Shown piece after piece: positions 56,898 to 64,000 of a stretch of 64,000 nucleotides of DNA. How positions within the stretch are numbered: the first letter of the stretch is position 1; every line of letters begins with the position of its first letter. Source of the stretch: JAPWJZ01 sp964575605 (GTDB lineage: Bacteria; Pseudomonadota; Alphaproteobacteria; Micavibrionales; UBA2020); assembly GCA_964575605.1 (NCBI GenBank), contig CAZNRN010000003.1:124001-188000 (forward strand), in the 5' to 3' direction. The notes below the pieces were generated by a model. That model made no database searches. It worked only from the letters and a program-made list of their open reading frames with translations, and was not told the DNA's origin. The position numbers were made by a program, and so were the translations under genes.

Positions 56898-57011
56898 CCT
56901 TCTTACCGTAACAAACGGAAATTCAGTGCCCGCCCCGCAAGGGGATAAAAGTTTTGCATTTATATCATGTATTTAAAATGAATATTTCACATGAAACATT
57001 CAAAGCAAAGG

Positions 57012-57731
57012 TCAGAAGGCCCTGTTCTTTGCATGCGCGCGGCGGTAAAGACGGCTACCCTGCTGCGCCTTCGAAAGCGTCTGCACCTTGGCGGAGCGCG
57101 CGATCTTTTTAATCTTGCCGCGTAAAAGCTCGATTGTTTCAGGGCTTCCGCTCTTTACCTCAAGTTCAACCTCATAAAATGGATAGTGCTTGCGGTCGCT
57201 ACCGATAATGATGGCGCCCACATCAAATGCCACCTCGAGGATGCCGCGCTTCTTCCCGCGCCCTACTCTCAAGTTGAACGCGCGGCGCTCAATCGCTGCT
57301 GTAAAGATGTGAACCATTTTCTTGTTGTGAAAAGGTTTTACGGCTGAACGGCACTGACGATCGGAAACCTTTGTTAGCACGGGCGCATGGAAGCGGATCA
57401 TGTCCTTGCATTCCTTACGCAGGAATACACCCTTGGCTAATGTTTGCCTGATGTCGGCAGGCGGCACGTCGAATTTCACGGTCTGCTCGTAGCCGCCAAT
57501 CTTGCCGTTCTTGCCGGGCTTGTACTGCATGCGTAGTGAAATTGAATTCTGGTAAAGGCGCAGGTCAGGCGTATCGTAATACGCGCGCGGCATATATTTA
57601 TGTTCGATCTTCTTGCCGATGGCTTTTTTCTTGAGCGCCCTGAACAGCTTTTCAAGGTCGGCGGGAGAGAGCGCGATCTTGAGCTCCTGCTCGATCTCGC
57701 TCTTGTCTTTCTTGTTGTTTTTCTTGCGCAT
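57012..57731 (-). CDS. CYTH-domain triphosphate-binding protein
   Basis: A 239-residue protein of the CYTH (triphosphate tunnel metalloenzyme) superfamily, whose members hydrolyse inorganic or nucleoside triphosphates. The defining E-x-E-x-K is E14-Q-E16-L-K18 (in EIEQELK). Further motifs are AYYDTPDLRLYQNSISLRMQ, EVAFDVGAIIIG and YEVELEVKSGS. There is no CHAD domain and both ends are Lys/Arg-rich. The eleven-base gap to the small gene upstream suggests a two-gene unit. Confidence 0.85.
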   Translation of the reverse strand: MRKKNNKKDKSEIEQELKIALSPADLEKLFRALKKKAIGKKIEHKYMPRAYYDTPDLRLYQNSISLRMQYKPGKNGKIGGYEQTVKFDVPPADIRQTLAKGVFLRKECKDMIRFHAPVLTKVSDRQCRSAVKPFHNKKMVHIFTAAIERRAFNLRVGRGKKRGILEVAFDVGAIIIGSDRKHYPFYEVELEVKSGSPETIELLRGKIKKIARSAKVQTLSKAQQGSRLYRRAHAKNRAF

Positions 57732-57742
57732 TTCTCGGGACG

Positions 57743-57985
57743 TCAGATTTGGCAGGGTTGCTTCAGCAAAGGTTCGACCGCTTCGCGGACCGTTGCCCCC
57801 AGCCTGTCGAGCTGGCGGCGCAGGGCGTCGCTGATCTGGGCGATGTGGAGGCGGTGCGCCTGTTCGTTAACGGAGAGCACCTCGGCAAAGACGGCAGAAA
57901 GCCACGACGCATGCTCGAAGTTCTCGGCCGAGCACTGGACGATAAAAGACGGTGCCTTTTGGGCTTCCTGCTGCGGAGCTGCCAT
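57743..57985 (-). CDS. Small unrecognised protein upstream of the CYTH gene
   Basis: An 80-residue soluble helical protein, not recognised. It contains two cysteines (IVQCSAENF and LKQPCQI), and the segment SVNEQAHRLHIAQISDALRRQLDRLGATVREA should form a long helix. Probably translated with the CYTH gene eleven bases downstream. Confidence 0.6.
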   Translation of the reverse strand: MAAPQQEAQKAPSFIVQCSAENFEHASWLSAVFAEVLSVNEQAHRLHIAQISDALRRQLDRLGATVREAVEPLLKQPCQI

Positions 57986-58185
57986 TGATTTTCCCTTATA
58001 CGAGAGATTTACACGCCTCTAGCCGCCCGCTGAAGCCATTATGCGACAAAGACATGGCGCAATCAATAATTTAATCAGGGGAATAGGTTTTTTTGCTGAA
58101 CTTACGCGAAAGCGCCTTGTCACAGCTGCGGTTCCTGATGCCTTGCATGAACCCGTTAAGAGAAACCTCGAAATTCACATACAAA

Positions 58186-58199
58186 CTGCCGCGTGGCAG
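58186..58199 (-). terminator. Hairpin after the three-paralogue unit
   Basis: Stem ctgcc / ggcag with a four-base loop, followed by TTTG on the minus strand, twelve bases after the last paralogue. A weak terminator at best. The gap 57986-58185 shows no gene. Confidence 0.4.
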
Positions 58200-58211
58200 T
58201 CCGCGTCGTAC

Positions 58212-58703
58212 TTAGTTCGGTTTCAATTTAATCGGATGCATCACTTTGATAGGCTTCGGCGGTTCTTTTTCCGGATAGATTGCCTTGCCTTTGTAGACGA
58301 CAGGATATCCCTTCACGCTTTCAGGCAACACCCCGGTAAAAAGCCTCGTGATACCGCGGTGGTAACTGCCCCCTTCTGCGAAGGGCTGCGCGTCATCGGT
58401 ATCGGTCATAAAAGCCGTGACTTTTCCTGCGAGCTCTTTGGGGATCTGTGCCAGCACTTCGGAAATATCCGGTTTGAAAAATGACGGCGCACCGTAGCTG
58501 TGATAAGTCACGATCGTATCGATTTCCGTCAACCCTTTCGCGGCTTCCATAAGCTCGGGATCCCAGGTAAAGGCCGTGGTTTCAAGGTCGCAGGGCTTGA
58601 TGAAATGCGGCCGGCCTTTTTCGTCCGCTTTCATGGGTTTGATGCGGAAAGCACGCGCGAGCAGTTCGTCCCTGGACAGTTTAGGAAGTTCTTTTTTAGG
58701 CAT
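58212..58703 (-). CDS. Paralogue family protein C with C-terminal tail motif
   Basis: A 163-residue protein, not recognised, third member of a tandem family. All three share an N-terminal block, here LLARAFRIKPMKADEKGRPHFI, at the same distance from the start. A central part follows with PELMEAAKGLTEIDTIVTYHSYGAPSF, then VLAQIPKELAGKVTAF. It ends PKPIKVMHPIKLKPN, the tail motif. No signal peptide or membrane span. It follows member B by two bases. Confidence 0.8.
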   Translation of the reverse strand: MPKKELPKLSRDELLARAFRIKPMKADEKGRPHFIKPCDLETTAFTWDPELMEAAKGLTEIDTIVTYHSYGAPSFFKPDISEVLAQIPKELAGKVTAFMTDTDDAQPFAEGGSYHRGITRLFTGVLPESVKGYPVVYKGKAIYPEKEPPKPIKVMHPIKLKPN

Positions 58704-58705
58704 GG

Positions 58706-59257
58706 CTAAAAACCGGGATGAGGGGTTACAGGTTTCTTGATTTCGAGAGGCTTTCGCACATGCACGTCCTCGCCCAGCGTCGTGGCGGCGACGGTGTTGA
58801 AAACCGGCTTGGGTTTCTCCTCGGGCGGGAAAGGCTTGTCGTATTGCGCTTTCCAGGCAATCACGGGCTGCGCCTTGATCTTGGCGGGCATGTCGCCGCT
58901 GTAAAGCACCATCTCGCCGCGCACATAACCATTCTGCCCGTCGCGATCGTCATCCAGCTCAAGGCGGAAACCCGTCGCTTGCGGCAACAAATCTTCGGGC
59001 ACCTGGGGCAGCACCTGCGCCTGCGTCGGCGAAAAGACCAGCCCCCGCACCAGCGTCGCCGGTATCAGCACATCCACGCGCGCGAATTCCTTGAGGTGGT
59101 CGGCCGGCGCCTGCGGGTAAACCTCGATCTGGTGCAGGTTTTCGTAGAGGTCGATGGCGTCGATAAAATGCGTGCGGCCACCTTGGTCGCGCATCACGGG
59201 CTTGAGCCCAAAGGCTCGGTTGATCAGGTTTTTGTCTGGCGGGACAGGCTTTTTCAC
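58706..59257 (-). CDS. Paralogue family protein B with C-terminal tail motif
   Basis: A 183-residue protein, not recognised. The family block is LINRAFGLKPVMRDQGGRTHFI. The middle has ARVDVLIPATLVRGLVFSPTQAQVLPQVPEDLLPQATGF, which aligns with VLSQLPKRYHKTATAY in member A and VLAQIPKELAGKVTAF in member C. It ends VRKPLEIKKPVTPHPGF. Start overlaps the stop of member A (ATGA). Confidence 0.8.
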   Translation of the reverse strand: MKKPVPPDKNLINRAFGLKPVMRDQGGRTHFIDAIDLYENLHQIEVYPQAPADHLKEFARVDVLIPATLVRGLVFSPTQAQVLPQVPEDLLPQATGFRLELDDDRDGQNGYVRGEMVLYSGDMPAKIKAQPVIAWKAQYDKPFPPEEKPKPVFNTVAATTLGEDVHVRKPLEIKKPVTPHPGF

Positions 59258-59784
59258 GGCTGCGGCCCATCCGGCTTTTTAAACGTGAGGGGCTTCATAA
59301 CTGTAATCGGTTTTTCAGCAGTTACGGCGGCAGCGGGGTTGAAAACAGGTTTTACCGTCGAGGGGTGCCTGAACTTCTGCCCCATCGCGGTGATAGTTTC
59401 CTCCGCCACCGTTTTGGGGAGGGCGCCTTTATAGAGTGTGACTGTCGCGTTGACACAGCCCTCCTCGCCTGACAGGAAGCCGTCATTGACCGCAACAGTA
59501 TAGGCAGTGGCAGTCTTGTGATAACGCTTCGGCAGCTGCGACAGCACTTGCGCCACTGTCGGGAAGCGAAGGTCGTACATGCCGACCGGCAATTCTACCT
59601 TCAATTCCGTCAGGCGCTTCATCTGGCGCGCGGCGGAGCCTTGCGTGATGTCGCTATCCAGCGGAATGCGGTAAATGTCAGGGCTTTTGATAAAATGCAG
59701 CATACCGTCCCCGTCCTTCATCAAAGGCTTGATGCGAAAGGCCAGTTCAACAAGTTTCCTGTCCGGCGCGGGCTTGGACGGCAT
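59254..59784 (-). CDS. Paralogue family protein A with C-terminal tail motif
   Basis: A 176-residue protein, not recognised. The family block is LVELAFRIKPLMKDGDGMLHFI. ATG at 59784 (MPSKPAPDRK) is taken rather than the open frame to 59838, because ggag lies about ten bases before it and the promoter at 59823-59851 overlaps the longer version. The middle part VQVLSQLPKRYHKTATAY-like sequence is shared with B and C. It ends ITVMKPLTFKKPDGPQP. Confidence 0.78.
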   Translation of the reverse strand: MPSKPAPDRKLVELAFRIKPLMKDGDGMLHFIKSPDIYRIPLDSDITQGSAARQMKRLTELKVELPVGMYDLRFPTVAQVLSQLPKRYHKTATAYTVAVNDGFLSGEEGCVNATVTLYKGALPKTVAEETITAMGQKFRHPSTVKPVFNPAAAVTAEKPITVMKPLTFKKPDGPQP

Positions 59785-59822
59785 CAGTCGGTTCTCCGGC
59801 TGCGAAAATTTATTCAGCCGGT

Positions 59823-59851
59823 ATGATAGGAAAAACAAATAGTTATGTCAA
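59823..59851 (-). promoter_or_regulatory. Promoter of the three-paralogue unit
   Basis: Minus-strand TTGACA (59846-59851), 17-base spacer, TATCAT (59823-59828), about 35 bases before the start of member A. Near-consensus. Confidence 0.7.
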
Positions 59852-59928
59852 TGCGTTGCTTTTGTTATGAGAAAGCAGCGGCTTAGCGCCTTCCCAAGGC
59901 GGGGGCATCGCGCTAGTTTATTCAAGTC

Positions 59929-60987
59929 ATGACCTCTGAAACACCCAAACCTCCAAAAGCCCCTTTAAGCGACGCCGCCCGCAAGGCAGCCGAACGCGCC
60001 AGCGCATTGACAGTTCGCACACTGGAAAAACTAGACAGCCTCGGCATCGTTTCGACGCCTGAGTTCTATGAGCTCTGGTTCCGTTATTTCGAAGGCGAGC
60101 CCGGCGTGGTGCGGGCGATTGACGCACTGGGGTCGGAAATAGACGAAGCGGCCTGCCTGCGGATATACAACCGCATGCTCAGCAATACGGCTCAGGATAT
60201 AGCTGTCAACAAGGTCAGCGACGGTGTGCAAAGCTCGCTCACCAAGCTTGTCTCTATGCTGAAAACCGCCAATACCGCGACCAGCGAGTACAGCGGCCAG
60301 CTGGGCGCGGCCGGCACGCGCATCAAGGACGCTTCAACGCTTGAAAGCCTTTCCGAAGTTGTCTCCGAGATCATCAAAGATACCAGCCGTATGCTGGAAA
60401 AGAACAAGGCGCTCGAAACCGAGCTTGTTACCTCGTCACAGCAGGTGGCCGAGCTTCGCCAGTACCTTGAAACCGCAAAAAAGGAAGCCACGACTGACGG
60501 CCTGACCGGCATCGCCAACCGCAAGGCTTTCGACCGCGCCATGGCCGAAACGGTCGAGGCGTCACAAAAGGCCAGCACGCCCCTCGTACTGATGCTGCTC
60601 GACATCGACCATTTCAAGAAGTTCAACGACACCTGGGGCCACCCCATGGGCGACCAGGTGCTGAAGCTTGTCGCCCGCACGCTCGTGAGCAACGTCAAAG
60701 GCCAGGACACTACCGCGCGTTACGGCGGCGAAGAATTCGCAATCATCCTGCCCGGTACGCCGCTCAGCGCCGGGCAAACCGTCGCAGAAACCTTGCGCCG
60801 CTCGGTCGAGAGCAAGGAAATTACCAACAAGGCCTCGGGCCAGAGCCTCGGCGGCATCACCATTTCCGTAGGCATCGCGCAATACCGCATGGGCGAGGAT
60901 ATTTCTTCTTTCATCGAGCGCGCCGATGCGGCGCTTTATAAAGCCAAGCATTCCGGCCGCAACCAGGTTCATGTTGCGGGGATATAG
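59929..60987 (+). CDS. Diguanylate cyclase (GGDEF domain)
   Basis: A 352-residue protein. Residues about 30-160 form a helical N-terminal region found with GGDEF domains in Rhodospirillales-like bacteria (STPEFYELWFRYFEGEPGVVRAID). A coiled coil (about 150-190) leads to the GGDEF domain starting at TTDGLTGIANRKAFD. The active site is GGEEF at residues 266-270, so cyclic-di-GMP synthesis is expected. The inhibitory site five residues upstream is KGQD instead of RxxD, so product inhibition may be weak. No signal peptide. Followed closely by a small membrane protein. Confidence 0.92.
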   Translation: MTSETPKPPKAPLSDAARKAAERASALTVRTLEKLDSLGIVSTPEFYELWFRYFEGEPGVVRAIDALGSEIDEAACLRIYNRMLSNTAQDIAVNKVSDGVQSSLTKLVSMLKTANTATSEYSGQLGAAGTRIKDASTLESLSEVVSEIIKDTSRMLEKNKALETELVTSSQQVAELRQYLETAKKEATTDGLTGIANRKAFDRAMAETVEASQKASTPLVLMLLDIDHFKKFNDTWGHPMGDQVLKLVARTLVSNVKGQDTTARYGGEEFAIILPGTPLSAGQTVAETLRRSVESKEITNKASGQSLGGITISVGIAQYRMGEDISSFIERADAALYKAKHSGRNQVHVAGI

Positions 60988-60993
60988 GCCGGC

Positions 60994-61584
60994 ATGCGCC
61001 CCGTCATCCTTGCCTGCATTGCCTTCCTGATGGCGGTCTTGGTGGGGGTGTCTTACTGGCATGAACTCCGCCTCGCTGCCCTGAAAATTGCCCATGATCA
61101 CCCCGCTGTCGCCGCTTGGGACATCGAAGATGCGATCTTCGTGCGCGCCGGAAGCATCGAAGCCCTGCATTCCCCGCGCCCCTGTCTTTCGGCCGAAAGC
61201 GAATGGTATATCGACAAGCAGAGCGGCGAAACGCTTTCGGGCATCAGCATCATCAACCGTTGCGGGGACTGGATTGACGTGACGGATGCCCGCGCGATGC
61301 TGCCCATTGTCCAGTCTTACGGCTCCATCTTGCCGGCAAAGGCCATGGTTGCGCCTATCACCCACAAGCATGGCATGACGGATATGCAGAAAAATATCTT
61401 CTTTCTCGACAAGACGGGAGAAGACTGCAAATCGGACATGTACGCGCAGGGCAACCGCTGCAACAAGGCCCCGGTGCCGCCCGACCGTGCACTTTTCATC
61501 GAAATGCTGTTGCCCGCGAAAGACGGCTTTATCGTCACAACCGCGGACGGGAAGCAGTTGTCGGGGAAGCTGACGGGACGCTGA
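60994..61584 (+). CDS. Membrane-anchored protein of unknown function
   Basis: A 196-residue protein with an N-terminal anchor (about residues 4-22) and a periplasmic part with four cysteines (PRPCLS, NRCGDW, GEDCKS, NRCNKA), likely in two disulfides. The second half (HGMTDMQKNIFFLDKTGEDC) is not recognised. Six bases after the diguanylate cyclase, so likely co-transcribed. Its end overlaps the convergent ligase gene by 50 bases. Confidence 0.72.
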   Translation: MRPVILACIAFLMAVLVGVSYWHELRLAALKIAHDHPAVAAWDIEDAIFVRAGSIEALHSPRPCLSAESEWYIDKQSGETLSGISIINRCGDWIDVTDARAMLPIVQSYGSILPAKAMVAPITHKHGMTDMQKNIFFLDKTGEDCKSDMYAQGNRCNKAPVPPDRALFIEMLLPAKDGFIVTTADGKQLSGKLTGR

Positions 61585-62779
61585 GCGCTTTCGGCCCCTC
61601 GATGGCGGCAATAAGGTCCTTTACCGTTTTGCCGCCGCCGATATCAACCGATAAAACATCTTTCATATCGAACCGCGACAGGAAAACAGCTTTCAGCTTT
61701 TCAGGCTCGATGCCGCTGAAATCGTCCAGAAATTGTTGCCTGGCGGCGGAGTCATAGGCGAAACGGTTATAGACCGTTGCTACGTCCATCAGCGCTTCCG
61801 TCGTTGCGGGCGTATCGGGCGCACGGGTTTCAACGACGCCGTGGCGGCGGATATTGGGCATGGTTAGTTGCAAAGATAACGCGTTGTCTAGAATCTGCGT
61901 TGTCAGCGCACCTTTTTCCAGCAGCCCACCGACAGTCGGCGTCGCGCCGAATACTTTTTCTGTGCTCGCGAAGCCTTCCGCCGAATTATCCGGCACAAAA
62001 GGAATCTTCAGCGTCAGCAGGCGGCCGACGATATGACGCATAACGTCTTCGTTGCTTTTCGCCTCCAGCGCTTCAAACAGCGGCGTCATCTGCGCGGGCA
62101 CCAGTTTCGCATAGGTTTTATGCAGCCTTTCCTGCCGCACGGTGCGCTGCGACAGGCTATGCGCCACATCGGCCAGCATCAGGGCACGGTAAATTTCGTG
62201 GAAATCCGCCCCCATCGGGTCGACATTCACCTGCAACCCGCAGCATGATTTCATCGTGTCGATGAGGTCATCTGCCTTCTTGCCATGTACGCCGCGTAAA
62301 TATTCACAATAGGCCGCGAACCGCGAGCGCGGCATGTCGTCGGCATCAAGGAATGACGGCATATGCCCCTGCCCTGTCACGCGCAAATCGAAAAACGCCG
62401 CGGTTTTTTCCAGCGCCGCGCGTAACACGCGGTTCATGTCTTCCAGTTCGTCCAAATCCTTGCAGGGTTTGGTCGACAGCTCCACCTGCCCGCCGGGCTC
62501 CAAACTCACATCGCCAATATTCGGGATCGACAGTGCGACCGTGCGCCCCTTTTCCTGTCCCAAAACTGCGCCGGGGAACTGCGCGGCCATGTGTTCCAGC
62601 ACCATCTCGACCTGATCGAAAGTAATCGGCAGGCCTTCGGGCGAGGTCACGAACAATTCGAGTTCTGTGCCGATCTTGCCATCCGTATTGCCGGTGACTT
62701 TCGACAGCATGTGTTCTTCGATTTCGGCGCGGGACGTAAAGATATGGTTCGGCTGTGCCGGGCGGTAAACGCGGGACAT
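61535..62779 (-). CDS. Glutamate-cysteine ligase (GCS2-type)
   Basis: A 414-residue ligase that should start glutathione synthesis (glutamate + cysteine + ATP). Motifs are IGTELELFV (residues 36-44), the SLEPGGQVELST block (92-103), and MKSCCGLQVNVDPMG, typical of the GCS2/EgtA-like branch rather than the E. coli GshA branch. The C-terminus ends Ser/Pro/Arg-rich and overlaps the convergent gene by 50 bases. Start has GGAG nine bases upstream. A leader of about 165 bases with a mini-ORF and a promoter at 62953-62981 precedes it. Confidence 0.85.
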   Translation of the reverse strand: MSRVYRPAQPNHIFTSRAEIEEHMLSKVTGNTDGKIGTELELFVTSPEGLPITFDQVEMVLEHMAAQFPGAVLGQEKGRTVALSIPNIGDVSLEPGGQVELSTKPCKDLDELEDMNRVLRAALEKTAAFFDLRVTGQGHMPSFLDADDMPRSRFAAYCEYLRGVHGKKADDLIDTMKSCCGLQVNVDPMGADFHEIYRALMLADVAHSLSQRTVRQERLHKTYAKLVPAQMTPLFEALEAKSNEDVMRHIVGRLLTLKIPFVPDNSAEGFASTEKVFGATPTVGGLLEKGALTTQILDNALSLQLTMPNIRRHGVVETRAPDTPATTEALMDVATVYNRFAYDSAARQQFLDDFSGIEPEKLKAVFLSRFDMKDVLSVDIGGGKTVKDLIAAIEGPKALSVPSASPTTASRPRL

Positions 62780-62867
62780 GGCTATGGCTCCGTAGCGATG
62801 CGTAGTTTTCAGGGAATGGGATTTTATTTAGGGACGGCGAAAAACCGTCACAGTTGAACAATGTGGC

Positions 62868-62945
62868 TTAACGCCACCAGAGCGGAGCCGCCCAGGCGAG
62901 GGAAACTGAGGCCAGCAGGGCCATATAGAAAGTTTCGTTCAACAT
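62868..62945 (-). CDS. Putative 25-residue hydrophobic leader peptide
   Basis: ATG at 62945 to TAA at 62868 encoding a hydrophobic peptide that begins MLNETFYMALLASVSLAW and ends PLWWR. It could span the membrane once. The ATG lies seven bases after the -10 box of the promoter at 62953-62981, so the transcript would start at or next to the ATG and be leaderless. It precedes the ligase gene by 88 bases. Confidence 0.4.
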   Translation of the reverse strand: MLNETFYMALLASVSLAWAAPLWWR

Positions 62946-62952
62946 GCGCAAT

Positions 62953-62981
62953 TTAGTAACACGGCCAGTCCTGCCTGTCAA
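62953..62981 (-). promoter_or_regulatory. Promoter of the mini-ORF and glutamate-cysteine ligase
   Basis: Minus-strand TTGACA (62976-62981), 17-base spacer, TACTAA (62953-62958). The predicted start point is at or one base before the mini-ORF ATG. Confidence 0.6.
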
Positions 62982-63097
62982 CGAAGAATGGAAAATGCCT
63001 AGCCGCTTGAGTTTAAACGGGAAAAACGCCCCCTGCCCGTTTACCGGATTTTCACGATTATGGGATATGATGAGCCTATCACGTCAGGGTATTCCGC

Positions 63098-63448
63098 ATG
63101 GGATTCACATATCTCAACCTCCGATTCAACGAAGAGTCCGAAAAACCGGGCGAAAATACCTATCGGGTGCGCTTTGACAGCGTGTCGACCGAAATCGTTG
63201 GCGAGGGCGTTGCAGGGCGCAAGCCGCATAACCGCTATTCGCTGCTGGGCCTCGACAAGGACGGCCGCAAGGTTTCCTTCTACATCTCGAAGAAGATATT
63301 GAAAGGCCTGACCAAGGGCGAAACCTACGATTTCCGCCTGACCGGCAACCTGCGCGAAGCCCCCGCGGACGACCACAGCGAGCGCCGCGAATTCGGCATC
63401 TGCACGACCAAGCCGCGCCCCACCCGTTCGCGCTTCGCGCACGATTAA
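63098..63448 (+). CDS. Small conserved-looking protein of unknown function
   Basis: A 116-residue soluble protein with alternating charged and beta-like segments (TYRVRFDSVSTEIVGEG, RYSLLGLDKDGRKVSFYISKK, TYDFRLTGNLRE). The end is Arg-rich (TKPRPTRSRFAHD). Not recognised. No membrane span or signal peptide. Monocistronic, closed by a strong bidirectional terminator. The 62982-63097 region before it shows a possible start only, no clear promoter. Confidence 0.65.
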   Translation: MGFTYLNLRFNEESEKPGENTYRVRFDSVSTEIVGEGVAGRKPHNRYSLLGLDKDGRKVSFYISKKILKGLTKGETYDFRLTGNLREAPADDHSERREFGICTTKPRPTRSRFAHD

Positions 63449-63467
63449 TCGTAAGCATCGCGCCATT

Positions 63468-63499
63468 AAAAAACCCCTTCCTTGCGGAAGGGGTTTTTT
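63468..63499. terminator. Bidirectional terminator
   Basis: Perfect 14-pair stem aaaaaaccccttcc / ggaaggggtttttt with a four-base loop, between two convergent genes; works on both strands. Confidence 0.92.
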
Positions 63500-63514
63500 G
63501 TCATCAATCCTGTC

Positions 63515-64000
63515 TTAATAATGCTGCTGGCGATAGTCGGTGACGAAGAGCGCCTGGCGCTTGCCCGTCATCAGCATCGCATCGCGTTTCAAGCCGTTGA
63601 GGCGCACGCCCACCGGCACAGGGATGCCGTCGGCGCGTTGCAGGGCGGCCTCGACAGCCTCCCAGTCGACCGCGGCGTCAGGCGCCTGTTTCATGATAGC
63701 TTGGTAAAGCTGCGTGTTGAGTTTCGGCTTGGCAGGCTTGGCGTCGGCGGCCTTGGTCTTTTTGGGCATGGATTTCACCTTGGGTGCGACCTCCATGAAC
63801 AGCCTGTCGCCATTCCAGCCGAGCTCGTAGTTCGATTTCATGATCAGCACGGGCGTACCCTTCTGCACCTGTTCGAACAGTTTTTCGACGTGTTCGGAAT
63901 ACATACGGATGCAGCCGTGGCTTGCCTTCTTGCCGATGGAATTCGGGCTGGTCGTGCCGTGGATCATGATGCCGCTGATGCCGAGCGAGATGGCATAGCC
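63515..64000 (-). CDS. L,D-transpeptidase, YkuD family (5' end outside window)
   Basis: C-terminal part of a YkuD-type L,D-transpeptidase, which cross-links peptidoglycan or attaches proteins to it. The active-site signature HGTTSPNSIGKKASHGCIRM is complete, with the catalytic Cys in SHGCIRM and its His partners. The frame remains open to the right edge (GYAISLGISGI before IMIHGT), so the start is outside. After the domain lies a Lys/Pro/Ala-rich linker and a C-terminal part (YQAIMKQAPDAAVDWEAVEAAL, VPVGVRLNGLKR), not recognised. Confidence 0.93.
   Translation of the reverse strand, partial: GYAISLGISGIMIHGTTSPNSIGKKASHGCIRMYSEHVEKLFEQVQKGTPVLIMKSNYELGWNGDRLFMEVAPKVKSMPKKTKAADAKPAKPKLNTQLYQAIMKQAPDAAVDWEAVEAALQRADGIPVPVGVRLNGLKRDAMLMTGKRQALFVTDYRQQHY

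Overview
The window is a stretch of an alphaproteobacterial chromosome of fairly high GC, with most genes on the minus strand. The evidence for the class is an F1-ATPase assembly factor of the ATP12 type, the alphaproteobacterial form of the ribosomal superoperon (…rpsE-rpmD-rplO-secY-adk-rpsM-rpsK-rpoA-rplQ, without rpmJ between secY and rpsM), an endonuclease-type MutL and a COG3671-like membrane protein. Genus cannot be told from sequence alone. The many lineage-specific small proteins and ankyrin proteins would suit a deep branch such as the Micavibrio relatives, but that is a guess.

Layout. (1) 1-7478: mutL (cut by the left edge), a small membrane protein, then a tightly overlapping minus-strand run rarA-crcB-rluC-AsmA-like-ATP12, and an HtrA protease. 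(2) 7556-27297: one long minus-strand run rpsL-rpsG-fusA-tuf-rpsJ…rplQ holding the str, S10, spc and alpha ribosomal operons, interrupted once by a small secreted TPR gene between rplO and secY. (3) 27298-33812: accessory island I. It holds the SRP RNA with a partial duplicate of its 3' half, a long structured leader, a glutamate-cysteine-ligase-like protein, an AhpD-like protein, an ankyrin protein and several unknowns. (4) 33900-45030: rplK-rplA-rplJ-rplL-rpoB-rpoC. (5) 45281-55100: accessory island II. It holds two related membrane proteins, an HExxH protein, four tandem ankyrin genes, a site-2 protease, a DUF2167 protein and a TerC/CBS protein. (6) 55130-55995: tRNA-Trp-secE-nusG. (7) 56180-64000: a DUF4919-like protein, a CYTH protein, three tandem paralogues of an unrecognised family, a diguanylate cyclase, a second glutamate-cysteine ligase, and an L,D-transpeptidase cut by the right edge.

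In many bacteria nusG runs straight into rplK, and rpoC into rpsL. Here both junctions have been opened and filled with lineage-specific genes, so the housekeeping blocks are intact but separated. Ribosomal promoters that can be read share a 16-base spacer (or have a 16-base option) and a GC-rich discriminator, whereas accessory genes have near-consensus promoters with 17-base spacers.

The most unusual signal is a short C-terminal tail, roughly V-x-[KH]-P-[LIF]-x-[ILF]-K-x-P, at the extreme end of about ten otherwise unrelated proteins in three separate clusters (ankyrin proteins, the three-paralogue family, a lone acidic protein and a small membrane protein). It looks like a shared sorting or docking tag. 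Other points are an SRP RNA with a GAGA tetraloop, a leader with two mini-ORFs and competing hairpins ahead of the ligase-like gene, and a likely leaderless 25-residue peptide ahead of the second ligase.
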